Assembly (NCBI GenBank): GCA_964631375.1
Contig: CAZVYQ010000011.1
Span: 3,051-67,050 of the forward strand
Direction: 5' to 3'
Length of the DNA: 64,000 bases
Source: JAAYYM01 sp964631375
Lineage (GTDB): Bacteria; Bacillota; Clostridia; Lachnospirales; Lachnospiraceae
Shown: positions 43,714 through 52,551 of the stretch, piece by piece
Layout of the letters: every line of letters begins with the position of its first letter
Position numbering within the stretch: the stretch's first letter is position 1
Position numbers and translations under genes: made by a program
Notes under the pieces: model-generated
The model's database searches: none
What the model was told of the DNA's origin: nothing
Seen by the model: the letters and a program-made list of their open reading frames with translations, nothing else

Positions 43714-44841
43714 ATGTCAGATTACAGGAGAGAATCAGGTTACAGGGACGAGGAACCAAGGCGAAGAAGCGGCAGTTCGAAGAGTAAACGTGCCAGAGCG
43801 AAGGCTAAGCGAAGAAAACGAATTCTGCTGTTTGTACTGGAGTTTTTTGTACTTGCGGTTATGATCGGCGTACTGGTTATCGTACAGAAAATGGATAAGA
43901 TCGAAAAAGTTGAGATCAATGAAAATGACATCGAGATTAATGAGGAGGTAGCAGAGAAGGAATCCCTGAAGGGATACAAGAATATCGCATTATTTGGTGT
44001 TGATGTCAGCGAGAACCATAACCTCGGGAAGGGTGCCAGAACAGATACCATTATGATCCTCAGTTTGAATGAGGATACAGGAGATGCAAGACTGGCTTCT
44101 GTTTATCGAGATACTTATCTGAATGTCGGAAATGATTCATATAACAAAGCAAATTCAGCATACAGCAAGGGCGGACCGGAACAGGCATTGAACATGCTGA
44201 ATACAAATCTTGACCTGAATATTACGGACTATGTGACGATCGATTTCAGAGCATTGACAGATACCATCAATGCGTTGGGCGGTATCGAGGTTGATGTTCA
44301 GGAGGAGGAGATCGTCCATCTGAACAACTATCAGATCGGGACACAGGAAGTAACCGGCGGTGAAATTGTACAGGTTACGCAGCCGGGTCTTCAGACTCTG
44401 AATGGATTACAGGCTACATCCTACTGCCGTATTCGCTACACTGCAGGTGATGATTTCAGACGTACGGAACGTCAGAGAGATGTGTTGAAGAAGGTAGCTG
44501 AGAAAGCCAAGAAGTCCGATCTCGGAACGATCAATCAGATTATCAATGATGTTTTTCCGAAGATCTCCACCAGCTTTACCAATACAGAAATGTTGGGATA
44601 TGCAGCTAATTTTATGAATTACAATCTGGTTGATACACTCGGATTCCCGGTTGCAAAGGAAACCGGCAGCATCGGAAAAAAAGGAAGCTGCGTTGTACCG
44701 ACTGATTTGAAGGAAAATGTAATGGTACTGCATGGATTCCTGTTTGATATCGATCCGACGACTTATACACCATCGGACATGGTAGTTCAAATCAGTGATC
44801 ATATTAAGAGCGATACGTCTTCTTATATCAGCTCTAAATAG
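43714..44841 (+). CDS. LytR-CpsA-Psr (LCP) wall-polymer ligase
   Basis: Transfers undecaprenyl-pyrophosphate-linked polymers to peptidoglycan on the outer face of the membrane. 375 aa: a basic cytoplasmic start (SSKSKRARAKAKRRKR), one membrane segment (about residues 30-52), then the LCP domain with NIALFGVDVSENHNLGKGAR, RTDTIMILSLNEDTGDA, ASVYRDTYLNV and YCRIRYTAGDDFRRTERQRD, where the Arg and Asp residues bind pyrophosphate. ATG 43714 follows GAGAGGA by about 9 bp. Its neighbours (priming transferase, GT2, GlmS) suggest that the rhamnose polymer is wall-linked. Confidence 0.94.
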   Translation: MSDYRRESGYRDEEPRRRSGSSKSKRARAKAKRRKRILLFVLEFFVLAVMIGVLVIVQKMDKIEKVEINENDIEINEEVAEKESLKGYKNIALFGVDVSENHNLGKGARTDTIMILSLNEDTGDARLASVYRDTYLNVGNDSYNKANSAYSKGGPEQALNMLNTNLDLNITDYVTIDFRALTDTINALGGIEVDVQEEEIVHLNNYQIGTQEVTGGEIVQVTQPGLQTLNGLQATSYCRIRYTAGDDFRRTERQRDVLKKVAEKAKKSDLGTINQIINDVFPKISTSFTNTEMLGYAANFMNYNLVDTLGFPVAKETGSIGKKGSCVVPTDLKENVMVLHGFLFDIDPTTYTPSDMVVQISDHIKSDTSSYISSK

Positions 44842-44873
44842 ACAATGCAGAACCGGCAGACAGGTGACAGAAT

Positions 44874-45809
44874 TTGAAGATTGATGTATGTATACCGACT
44901 TATAAACCGGATCAGAAATTTTTACTGCTGTTAGACCGATTGAATCAGCAGAGCAGACCTGTGAACAAGATTATTCTGTATAATACAGAAGAAAAGTACT
45001 TTGAAGGTCTGGTGATCGGAACCGGATTTTATGATCGTTATAAAAATATTGAGGTACACCATATTTCGGCCCATGAGTTTGATCATGGGCACACTCGTAA
45101 TGAGTTACGCAGACATTCTGATGCGGATATCCTGATTTTTATGACACAGGATGCAGTTCCGGCAGATGCGTATTTGATTGAACGATTAATTGAACCGTTG
45201 CTCTTGGGAGCGGCAGATGTATCTTATGCCCGTCAGCTTCCGGAGCAAGATGCGGGACTCTCAGAGAAGTTTTCCAGATATTTCAATTATCCGCCAACAG
45301 ACCGGATCAAGTCTCTGGAAGATTTACCACAGTTGGGAATCAAGACATTCTTTTGCTCCAATGCCTGTACGGCATATAAAAAAGAGACATTTGAACAGTT
45401 TGGCGAGTTTATCAATCATACGATATTCAATGAGGATATGATATTTGCAGCAGGTGTAGTCAAGGGAGGCGGAAAGATTGCATATGCTTCACAGGCCTGC
45501 GTGATCCATTCACATCAGTACACGAACAGACAGCAATTTAGAAGGAATTTTGATCTAGCGGTATCACAGGCTAAACACCCGGAAGTGTTTGAGGGGATTT
45601 CCTCCGAATCGGAGGGGATCAGGTATGTGAGGGCCGCTTATGCTTTTTTTAGGGAACACAATCACAGAAGAGAAATCGTACCGTTTATCATCTCATGTGG
45701 ATATCGTTATCTGGGATACCGTACGGGAAAGCATTATAAAAAGTTATCCAGAAAGAGGATCATGAACTATACAATGAACCGAGAATTTTGGAATGGAAGA
45801 GGTGCATAA
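44874..45809 (+). CDS. GT2 glycosyltransferase, rhamnosyltransferase-like
   Basis: 311 aa starting at TTG (44874), 7 bp after AGGTG. KIDVCIPTYKPDQKFLLLLD, HEFDHGHTRNELRRHSDADI and LIFMTQDAVPADAYLIERLI are family motifs; the QDA replaces the usual DxD. FCSNACTAYKKETFEQFGEF and FNEDMIFAAGVVKGG follow. It resembles enzymes that add rhamnose early in chain assembly. The stop lies 2 bp before glmS. Confidence 0.85.
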   Translation: MKIDVCIPTYKPDQKFLLLLDRLNQQSRPVNKIILYNTEEKYFEGLVIGTGFYDRYKNIEVHHISAHEFDHGHTRNELRRHSDADILIFMTQDAVPADAYLIERLIEPLLLGAADVSYARQLPEQDAGLSEKFSRYFNYPPTDRIKSLEDLPQLGIKTFFCSNACTAYKKETFEQFGEFINHTIFNEDMIFAAGVVKGGGKIAYASQACVIHSHQYTNRQQFRRNFDLAVSQAKHPEVFEGISSESEGIRYVRAAYAFFREHNHRREIVPFIISCGYRYLGYRTGKHYKKLSRKRIMNYTMNREFWNGRGA

Positions 45810-45811
45810 TT

Positions 45812-47638
45812 ATGTGTGGAATTGTAGGATATATTGGAAAGAGCCAAGCGGCTCCGATATTATTGGACGGATTATCAAAACTGGAATACAGAGGCTATGA
45901 CTCGGCAGGAATTGCGATTTATAACGGACAGGAGATCAAAATGGTAAAGGCCATGGGTCGTCTGAAGGTGCTGGAGGAGCTGACACACGGTGGGGAGACA
46001 CTGCCGGGTACCGTCGGTATCGGACATACCAGATGGGCAACACACGGACAGCCGTCTGATCTGAATTCGCATCCGCATTTTAATACCTCAGGCACCATTG
46101 CAGTGGTTCATAACGGTATCATCGAGAACTATCTCGCTCTAAAGGAGAAATTAAGTAAAAAGGGATATGTATTTAAATCAGAAACCGATACAGAGGTCGT
46201 AGCACATCTCATCGACTACTATTATAATGGCAATCCATTGGAAGCAATCACAAAGGTCATGCATCGTGTGGAGGGTTCCTATGCGTTGGGAATCCTGTTT
46301 TCGGAGCATCCGGATCAGATCTTCGCAGTACGTAAGGATAGTCCTTTGATTGTCGGGAAAAGTGAGGATGGGTGTTTTATTGCCTCGGATGTCCCTGCAG
46401 TTTTGAAATATACAAGGGATGTTTATTTTATCAATAACCAGGAGGTTGTCAGATTACGTGCAGATCATATGCATTTCTATTCAGTAGATGAGGAGGAGAT
46501 CCAAAAGGAATCCGTCCGAATTGAATGGGATGCCGATGCAGCTGAAAAGGGCGGTTATGAGCATTTTATGCTGAAGGAGATGTATGAACAGCCCAAAACC
46601 ATCAGAGATACACTAAGTCCAAGGATCAAAGACGGTGAGATTGTGATCGAGGAACTTGGTATGACGGATGAGGATATCCAGGGGGTTGACAGAATTCATA
46701 TCGTAGCATGCGGTTCCGCATATCATGCAGGTGTAGTCGGGAAGTATGTGATCGAGGGATTGGCAAGAATTCCGGTAGAGGTGGATCTGGCATCTGAATT
46801 CAGATATCGTAACCCGATTTTAGGCGAGCATTGTATGGTCGTCGTCATCAGTCAGTCTGGTGAGACGGCAGATACGCTGGCGGCTCTTCGTCAGGCTCAA
46901 AAGGAAGGCTGCAAGGTACTTGGAATCGTAAACGTAGTAGGCTCCTCTATTGCAAGAGAGGCAGATAATGTCATGTATACATGGGCAGGACCGGAGATAG
47001 CGGTTGCCACGACAAAAGCATATTCAGCACAGCTGATTGCCTTGTATTTACTTTCCATGAAATTTGCATTAGTACGCGGAAAACTCGAGCAGTCTAAATA
47101 TGAGCGGATGTTGTTGGATCTGGAGAAATTACCGGAGCAGATCGAAATGCTGCTTTCTAATAAAGGGAGAATTCAGAGATTTGCCAATCGTTATATTGGT
47201 GCTAAGGATATTTTCTTTATTGGCAGAGGAATTGATTATGCGATTTCACTGGAGGCTTCACTAAAGCTAAAGGAAATCTCCTATATTCATTCGGAAGCAT
47301 ATGCCGCCGGTGAACTGAAGCATGGGACGATATCACTGATCGAGGAAGGAACTCTGGTCGCAGCAGTATTGACGCAGGAAGATCTGTATAAAAAAACAAC
47401 GAGCAATATGGTTGAAGTCAAGAGCAGAGGAGCTTTTTTACTTGCAGTCACCAATGAAGGACACAATGACATTGAAGAGACAGCTGATTATGTGATTTAT
47501 ATACCACAGACCAATCCTTATTTTGTGACATCACTTGCAGTGATTCCGTTGCAACTGTTTGCATATTATGTATCTGTGGGCAAGGGCTGCGATGTAGATA
47601 AACCGAGAAATTTGGCAAAATCAGTTACTGTCGAGTGA
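45812..47638 (+). CDS. glmS: Glutamine-fructose-6-phosphate aminotransferase
   Basis: Makes glucosamine-6-phosphate, the entry to UDP-GlcNAc for peptidoglycan and polysaccharide. 608 aa. The ATG at 45812 gives the N-terminal MCGIVGYIG, whose Cys2 becomes the N-terminal nucleophile after Met removal; an earlier in-frame ATG would bury it and is rejected. Glutaminase motifs GIGHTRWATHG and AVVHNGIIENY are present, then two SIS domains (ISQSGETADTLAAL; FIGRGIDYAISLEASLKLKE) and the terminal KPRNLAKSVTVE. AGAGGTG precedes the start. No glmS ribozyme is visible because the previous gene ends 2 bp upstream. Confidence 0.97.
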   Translation: MCGIVGYIGKSQAAPILLDGLSKLEYRGYDSAGIAIYNGQEIKMVKAMGRLKVLEELTHGGETLPGTVGIGHTRWATHGQPSDLNSHPHFNTSGTIAVVHNGIIENYLALKEKLSKKGYVFKSETDTEVVAHLIDYYYNGNPLEAITKVMHRVEGSYALGILFSEHPDQIFAVRKDSPLIVGKSEDGCFIASDVPAVLKYTRDVYFINNQEVVRLRADHMHFYSVDEEEIQKESVRIEWDADAAEKGGYEHFMLKEMYEQPKTIRDTLSPRIKDGEIVIEELGMTDEDIQGVDRIHIVACGSAYHAGVVGKYVIEGLARIPVEVDLASEFRYRNPILGEHCMVVVISQSGETADTLAALRQAQKEGCKVLGIVNVVGSSIAREADNVMYTWAGPEIAVATTKAYSAQLIALYLLSMKFALVRGKLEQSKYERMLLDLEKLPEQIEMLLSNKGRIQRFANRYIGAKDIFFIGRGIDYAISLEASLKLKEISYIHSEAYAAGELKHGTISLIEEGTLVAAVLTQEDLYKKTTSNMVEVKSRGAFLLAVTNEGHNDIEETADYVIYIPQTNPYFVTSLAVIPLQLFAYYVSVGKGCDVDKPRNLAKSVTVE

Positions 47639-47705
47639 TATGATTCAAACTTTTTTAAACAATAAAACACATTTCGAACACACATGATTTGTATGATGTT
47701 ACTAT

Positions 47706-47735
47706 TCAGAACAGAAAAATTGAAGGATGTTCTGA
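47706..47735. promoter_or_regulatory. Inverted repeat upstream of htrA
   Basis: TCAGAACA (47706-47713) and TGTTCTGA (47728-47735) are perfect inverted arms with a 14-bp spacer, 38 bp before the HtrA start. The form suggests a repressor or stress-regulator operator; no strong promoter hexamers were found around it. Confidence 0.4.
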
Positions 47736-47772
47736 GTGGAAACGATAGCATAATAGGAAGGAGTTGTTCAAA

Positions 47773-49158
47773 ATGTATGAAGATAACAACAATCTAGGTT
47801 ACACAGGCAGCACAAATATGAATAATACGAACGCAGGAAGCAGTGCTTACTCAGGCGGATATTCCTCGTATGAAATATCATCCGGTAAGCCAAAAGAGCA
47901 GCAGAAAAAGAAATCTGCAGGATTCTTTAAAAAAGCACTGATCTGTACAGCACTGGGACTGATCTTTGGAGGCTTTGGAGCACTGGGATTCTTTGCCGTG
48001 AATCTGGCAACAGGAACTTTGGCTACCGGCACCAATGAAGTTGCTCAGACACAGGAAAAGATCACGACTACGACAACTGCACCCGAGACAAAGGATGTTG
48101 CAGTGAAAGAGGACGACAAGGAAGTGGCCAATACACTTGAAAGTGCAGAGGTTACGGTTGAGGCAATGGATGTAACAGATGTAGTCAATGAGGTTATGCC
48201 GTCAGTTGTTTCGATTGTCAACAAGTCTACACAGGAAGCTATGACATTTTTTGGCCAGGTACAGGAATATGAGGCAGAGTCCAGTGGTTCCGGAATTATT
48301 GTCGGTGAAAGTGATTCGGAGATCCTGATCGCAACCAATAACCACGTGGCAGATGCTGCAGATACGCTGTCCATCCAGTTCATTGACGGAACTACGGCAG
48401 AGGCAAAGCTTAAGGGAGCAGATTCTGATGTGGATCTTGCAGTTGTAGCAGTATCACTGGAGGATATTGAGCAGGATACAATGGATGCCATCCGCGTAGC
48501 AACATTAGGTGATTCCTCAGCACTTCAGGTAGGAGAACCTGCGATTGCAATCGGTAATGCACTCGGTTATGGTCAATCAGTTACCACCGGTGTAATCAGT
48601 GCACTTGATCGAGAGATCACGATTGACGATATTACAAGAAAATTGATACAGACCGATGCAGCAATTAATCCGGGCAACTCAGGCGGAGCCCTTTTGAATA
48701 TGAATGGCGAGGTCATCGGGATTAACTCTGCAAAATTCTCTTCCAGTATGGTAGAGGGTATGGGTTATGCCATTCCGGTTTCCGATGCAAGACCAATCAT
48801 AGATGAATTGATGAATCGTGCAATTCGTGAAAAGGTTTCGTTTGGTGAAGAATCTTACCTTGGTATTTCAGGCGTGGATGTAACAGAGGATGTTGCACAG
48901 ACCTACTCTATGCCAATCGGTATCTATGTAGCACAGGCATTAGAGGGAACAGCCGCTGAATCAGCAGGACTGAAAAAGGGCGATGTGATCACAAAATTTG
49001 ACGGTCAAAAGGTGACATCAATGGCCGATTTACAGGATGTATTGTCCTATTATCCGGCAGGAACGACAATCGATATCGTGATTCAGCGTATGGATGGAGA
49101 CGAATATAAAGAACAGACTGTCAGTGTTACACTGGGCAGTAAAGCAGAACAGCAGTAA
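47773..49158 (+). CDS. htrA: HtrA/DegP-type serine protease with PDZ domain
   Basis: Membrane-anchored quality-control protease acting outside the cell. 461 aa: a flexible Asn/Ser/Gly-rich cytoplasmic start, one membrane segment (about 55-75), a Thr-rich linker, and a trypsin-like domain (about 135-345). The triad is visible: His in IATNNHVADAAD (about 190), Asp in SDVDLAVVAV (about 220) and Ser in NPGNSGGALLN (about 302). A PDZ domain (about 360-455) follows, with ESAGLKKGDVITKFDG. The ATG at 47773 follows AAGGAG by about 10 bp. It precedes a ClpX gene, so the pair may form a protein quality-control unit. Confidence 0.94.
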   Translation: MYEDNNNLGYTGSTNMNNTNAGSSAYSGGYSSYEISSGKPKEQQKKKSAGFFKKALICTALGLIFGGFGALGFFAVNLATGTLATGTNEVAQTQEKITTTTTAPETKDVAVKEDDKEVANTLESAEVTVEAMDVTDVVNEVMPSVVSIVNKSTQEAMTFFGQVQEYEAESSGSGIIVGESDSEILIATNNHVADAADTLSIQFIDGTTAEAKLKGADSDVDLAVVAVSLEDIEQDTMDAIRVATLGDSSALQVGEPAIAIGNALGYGQSVTTGVISALDREITIDDITRKLIQTDAAINPGNSGGALLNMNGEVIGINSAKFSSSMVEGMGYAIPVSDARPIIDELMNRAIREKVSFGEESYLGISGVDVTEDVAQTYSMPIGIYVAQALEGTAAESAGLKKGDVITKFDGQKVTSMADLQDVLSYYPAGTTIDIVIQRMDGDEYKEQTVSVTLGSKAEQQ

Positions 49159-49178
49159 ACTGAAAACGGAGGGAATTT

Positions 49179-50795
49179 ATGTCCACGGACAACAGAGATA
49201 TGGAAGATGTATTAACAGATGGTCAGACAGAAGACAGCGATTATGAAGATATTTGCTATCTCTGTCACCGCACGGAGAGAACGGCAGGAAAAATGTTTAA
49301 GTTGCCGAATGGTATATCGATCTGTGCCGACTGTATGCATAAAACAATGGATACAATGAGTCAGATGGATTATCAGAATATTCTCAAGGATATTGATTTT
49401 GGTCAGCCGCTGACGCAAAATGTACCAAAGGAAGTAATTCAGGAGCCTGCAGAGCCAAAGAAGGAACAACAGGAATCAGAGAAGCCGGATGAAGAGACGG
49501 GTAAAAAGGAACAGACTACAGGTTATACAAGGATTCCTAATATCAGCTTCCTAAATCTTTCAGATCTCCAGAGTATGATGGGCAATCCTAATCGTCAGAA
49601 GGTTAAGAAAAAGAAGGAACAGCCACAGGGAGAAAAACCGGAACCGATCATTGATATTAAAAATATCGTTCAGCCACATAAGATCAAGGAACATCTAGAT
49701 GAATATATCATCGGTCAGGAATATGCAAAAAAAGTTATCTCTGTAGCGATTTACAATCATTATAAAAGAGTTGCAGCTGAAACGATGAAGGACTTTCCGT
49801 TTGAAGACAGACTGAAGGATGTGGCAATCCAGAAATCCAATATGCTGATGATCGGGCCAACAGGCTGTGGAAAGACATACCTTGTGAAGACATTGGCAAA
49901 GCTCTTGGATGTACCGCTTGCCATTGCAGATGCAACCTCTCTGACTGAAGCCGGATACATCGGTGATGACATTGAAAGTGTATTGTCAAAGCTTTTGGCA
50001 GCAGCCGACAATGACGTGGAAAGGGCAGAACAGGGTATCATTTTTATCGATGAGATCGATAAGCTTGCAAAGAAAAAGGATACTCATTCTAGAGATGTCA
50101 GTGGAGAGAGTGTACAGCAGGGACTGCTGAAGCTACTCGAGGGAAGTGAGGTAGAGGTTCCCGTCGGTGCAAGCTCCAAAAATGCAATGGTTCCGACTAC
50201 CACGATCGATACGACGAATATTTTATTTATATGTGGAGGAGCATTTCCGGATCTGGATGAGGTCATTAAACAGAGACTGAGAAAGAAAACATCCATTGGC
50301 TTTGATGCAGAACTGAAGGATTCTCTGGATAAGAAAAAGGATATCCTGAAGGAAGTGGCAGTGGAGGATATCAAGAAGTTCGGAATGATTCCGGAGTTTG
50401 TGGGAAGACTGCCTGTCATTTTCACTCTCGAGGGACTGACCAAGGAAATGTTAGTGGAAATTCTGCGTGAACCAAAGGATGCGATACTCAAACAGTATCA
50501 GAAGCTATTGGCAATGGATGAGGTACAGCTGGAGTTCGAAGATGCTGCACTTGAGGCAATTGCAGAGAAGGCGATGGAAAAGGAAACAGGAGCCAGAGCA
50601 CTTCGAGCAATCATCGAGCAGTTTATGTTGGATATTATGTATGAGATTCCAAAGGATGACAGCATAGGACGTGTTACGATTACCAAGGATTATATCATGG
50701 GTACGGGAGGACCGGTCATAGACCTTCGTGGAGGAGACATCAGTTTTCGCGAAAGAGATATGTTGAAAGCAATCCCGCAGAGTGCAGGAATGTAG
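49179..50795 (+). CDS. clpX: ClpX-type AAA+ unfoldase, extended
   Basis: 538 aa, about 110 longer than usual ClpX. The N-terminal zinc-binding domain is clear: CYLCHRTERTAG and CADCMHKTMD (about residues 26-55). A charged, Lys/Glu/Pro-rich linker (about 80-165) is the extra part. The AAA+ module shows Walker A GPTGCGKTYL (about 226-234), pore loop EAGYIGDDIES, Walker B GIIFIDEIDKLAKK, and the ClpP-docking tripeptide IGF in KKTSIGFDAEL (about 373). It can therefore probably load ClpP. It is not next to clpP here; HtrA is upstream. A second, canonical clpX elsewhere is likely but not visible. GGAGGG precedes the ATG; a strong terminator follows. Confidence 0.92.
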   Translation: MSTDNRDMEDVLTDGQTEDSDYEDICYLCHRTERTAGKMFKLPNGISICADCMHKTMDTMSQMDYQNILKDIDFGQPLTQNVPKEVIQEPAEPKKEQQESEKPDEETGKKEQTTGYTRIPNISFLNLSDLQSMMGNPNRQKVKKKKEQPQGEKPEPIIDIKNIVQPHKIKEHLDEYIIGQEYAKKVISVAIYNHYKRVAAETMKDFPFEDRLKDVAIQKSNMLMIGPTGCGKTYLVKTLAKLLDVPLAIADATSLTEAGYIGDDIESVLSKLLAAADNDVERAEQGIIFIDEIDKLAKKKDTHSRDVSGESVQQGLLKLLEGSEVEVPVGASSKNAMVPTTTIDTTNILFICGGAFPDLDEVIKQRLRKKTSIGFDAELKDSLDKKKDILKEVAVEDIKKFGMIPEFVGRLPVIFTLEGLTKEMLVEILREPKDAILKQYQKLLAMDEVQLEFEDAALEAIAEKAMEKETGARALRAIIEQFMLDIMYEIPKDDSIGRVTITKDYIMGTGGPVIDLRGGDISFRERDMLKAIPQSAGM

Positions 50796-50809
50796 TAAAA
50801 AAATAATAG

Positions 50810-50852
50810 CCCCGGAATACAATATAGTAATGATTGTATTTCGGGGTTTTTT
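50810..50852 (+). terminator. Strong terminator after clpX
   Basis: CCCCG (50810-50814) and AATACAAT pair with ATTGTATT and CGGGG (50842-50846) around a short loop, with TTTTTT (50847-50852) next. The start codon of the S8 gene begins at 50853 with no base in between, so the terminator also covers that gene's leader and its only ribosome binding-like sequence (CGGGG). Confidence 0.88.
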
Positions 50853-52551
50853 ATGGACACGAATCTGACAGGGCAGGATCGGGAGACCTGCCGAAATAGG
50901 ATATTATCAAATGACTACTATGATATCATTAAGGACTTTACTATGCCGACCACAGAGCCGGAGAGCAGTGCGGTAGACTTTTGCATAGAGACGATTACCA
51001 GAGATTACGGCATCATTCATATTGCACGAACTGGTCTGCCGTTNNNNNNNNNNNNNNNNNNNNNNNNNNNNNNNNNNNNNNNNNNNNNNNNNNNNNNNNN
51101 NNNNNNNNNNNNNNNNNNNNNNNNNNNNNNNNNNNNNNNNNNNGCCGTTGTCCTTAACCGGACGAGGCGTTTTGATCGGATACATTGATACGGGGATTGA
51201 TTACCGAAATGATGCATTTCGATATCCTAATGGAGACACCAGAATCGCAGCCATATGGGATCAGACCATACAGACAGGAACGCCGCCGGAGGGATTTTTA
51301 TACGGGAGTGAATATCGAGAGAATGAGATCAATCAGGCTCTGCAAAGTGATGATCCCTACAGTATCGTTCCGAGCAGGGATGAGATCGGCCATGGAACAG
51401 CGATTGCAGGTACACTTGCCGCCCCGGAGGCTACAATAGCAATGGTGAAGCTCAAACCGGCAAAGCAATATTTAAGAGAGTTTTACAGAATCAGAGAGGA
51501 CGCAGTGGCATATCAGGAAACAGATGTACTGACTGCAGTAAAATATCTCGATGCACTTGCCCAGAGTCTGAACAGACCTTTGGTGATCTGTATCGGTCTG
51601 GGTACGAATATGGGAGATCATGCAGGTTCTTCAGTCTGCTCCTTTTATATGAATCAGATATCGGATAGAGAGAACAGAGTGATCGTAGTAGCGGGCGGAA
51701 ATGAAGGAAATGCAGGTCATCATTATTATGGGGAATTAAAAAGTACACCTGAGAATGTGGAAATCAAGGTGGCCGAACAGGAAAATGGATTTATGCTGGA
51801 ATTGTGGGGACGAAGTCCTGATGTGCTGAGTGTGTCAGTGAAATCTCCCGGTGGTGAAACGATACCACGGGTAATGCCACAAAAGAGATTTTCAGGCGAA
51901 TATGGATTCGTATTCGAAAGAACCCGTGTCAATATTGACTATATCCTAACAGAACGAAGTGCAGGAGATGAATTGATCATGATACGGTTTCTGAATCCCA
52001 CACCAGGTATCTGGACCATTGGAGTGTATGGGGATGTCAATCCTCTACTCGGAGAAAATGCATACATTTTTGGCACATATCATATATGGTTGCCAATCAG
52101 CGGATTCATCTCTGCAGAAACCTTTTTCCTGCTTCCAAATCCGGATGTGACATTAACAGAACCGGCATATACGGAAAAGGTCATCAGTCTGAGTACCTAT
52201 CAGGCAGACAATACCAGTTTTTATATTGATTCCGGAAGAGGCTACAGCAGAGAGGGAAGAATCATTCCGGATATGTCCGCACCTGGTGTTGATGTTCTGA
52301 CAGCAGGTATTACAGAACGTACTCGTGTCACAGGCTCAGGAATGGCCGCAGGGATCACATCCGGTGCAGTGGCTCAGTTTCTGGAATGGGCTGTGGTACA
52401 GGGCAATATGCCGCGTATCAGGGCACAGGATATCAAGTATTATATGATTCGAGGGGCAATCAGAGATAATCGTCTGACCTATCCGAACCGTCAATGGGGA
52501 TATGGACGCATGAATATCAGAGGGGCTTTCGATGCAATGAGAAATACTTAA
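50853..52551 (+). CDS. S8 (subtilisin/Csp-like) protein with Gly at the catalytic Ser position; contains gap
   Basis: Probable member of the clostridial Csp-like S8 family; some of these proteins act in spore germination, some lack activity. The N-terminal part contains CRNRILSNDYYDII. After the N run, LIGYIDTGIDYRNDAF has the catalytic Asp and EIGHGTAIAGTLA the His; VVAGGNEGNAGHH has the oxyanion Asn. The Ser block reads RVTGSGMAAGITSGAVAQF where GTSMA is expected, so the Ser is replaced by Gly (codon 52339-52341). The frame differs on the two sides of the gap (51044-51143), which shows that the gap length is not 100 (multiple of 3 expected). The bases GCCGTT occur on both flanks. The gene's end overlaps the minus-strand gene by 35 bp. 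Confidence 0.82.
51044..51143. other. Assembly gap (100 N)
   Basis: 100 N inside the S8 gene between the N-terminal part and the catalytic Asp. Both flanks carry GCCGTT; collapsing the shared bases joins the two halves in frame (ARTGLPLSLTGRG), so the gap may be an overlap, or a missing segment of a multiple of 3 bp. Confidence 0.96.

Noticed and set aside
45700..45811. glmS ribozyme
   Set aside because: The region is coding sequence of the upstream GT2 gene, leaving only 2 bp before glmS.
45788..45812. Earlier start for glmS
   Set aside because: Would hide the catalytic Cys that must become the N-terminal residue; ATG 45812 gives MCGIVG.
50853..52551. Frameshifted or split S8 pseudogene
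   Set aside because: The frame change falls exactly in the 100-N gap, so it reflects the arbitrary gap length.
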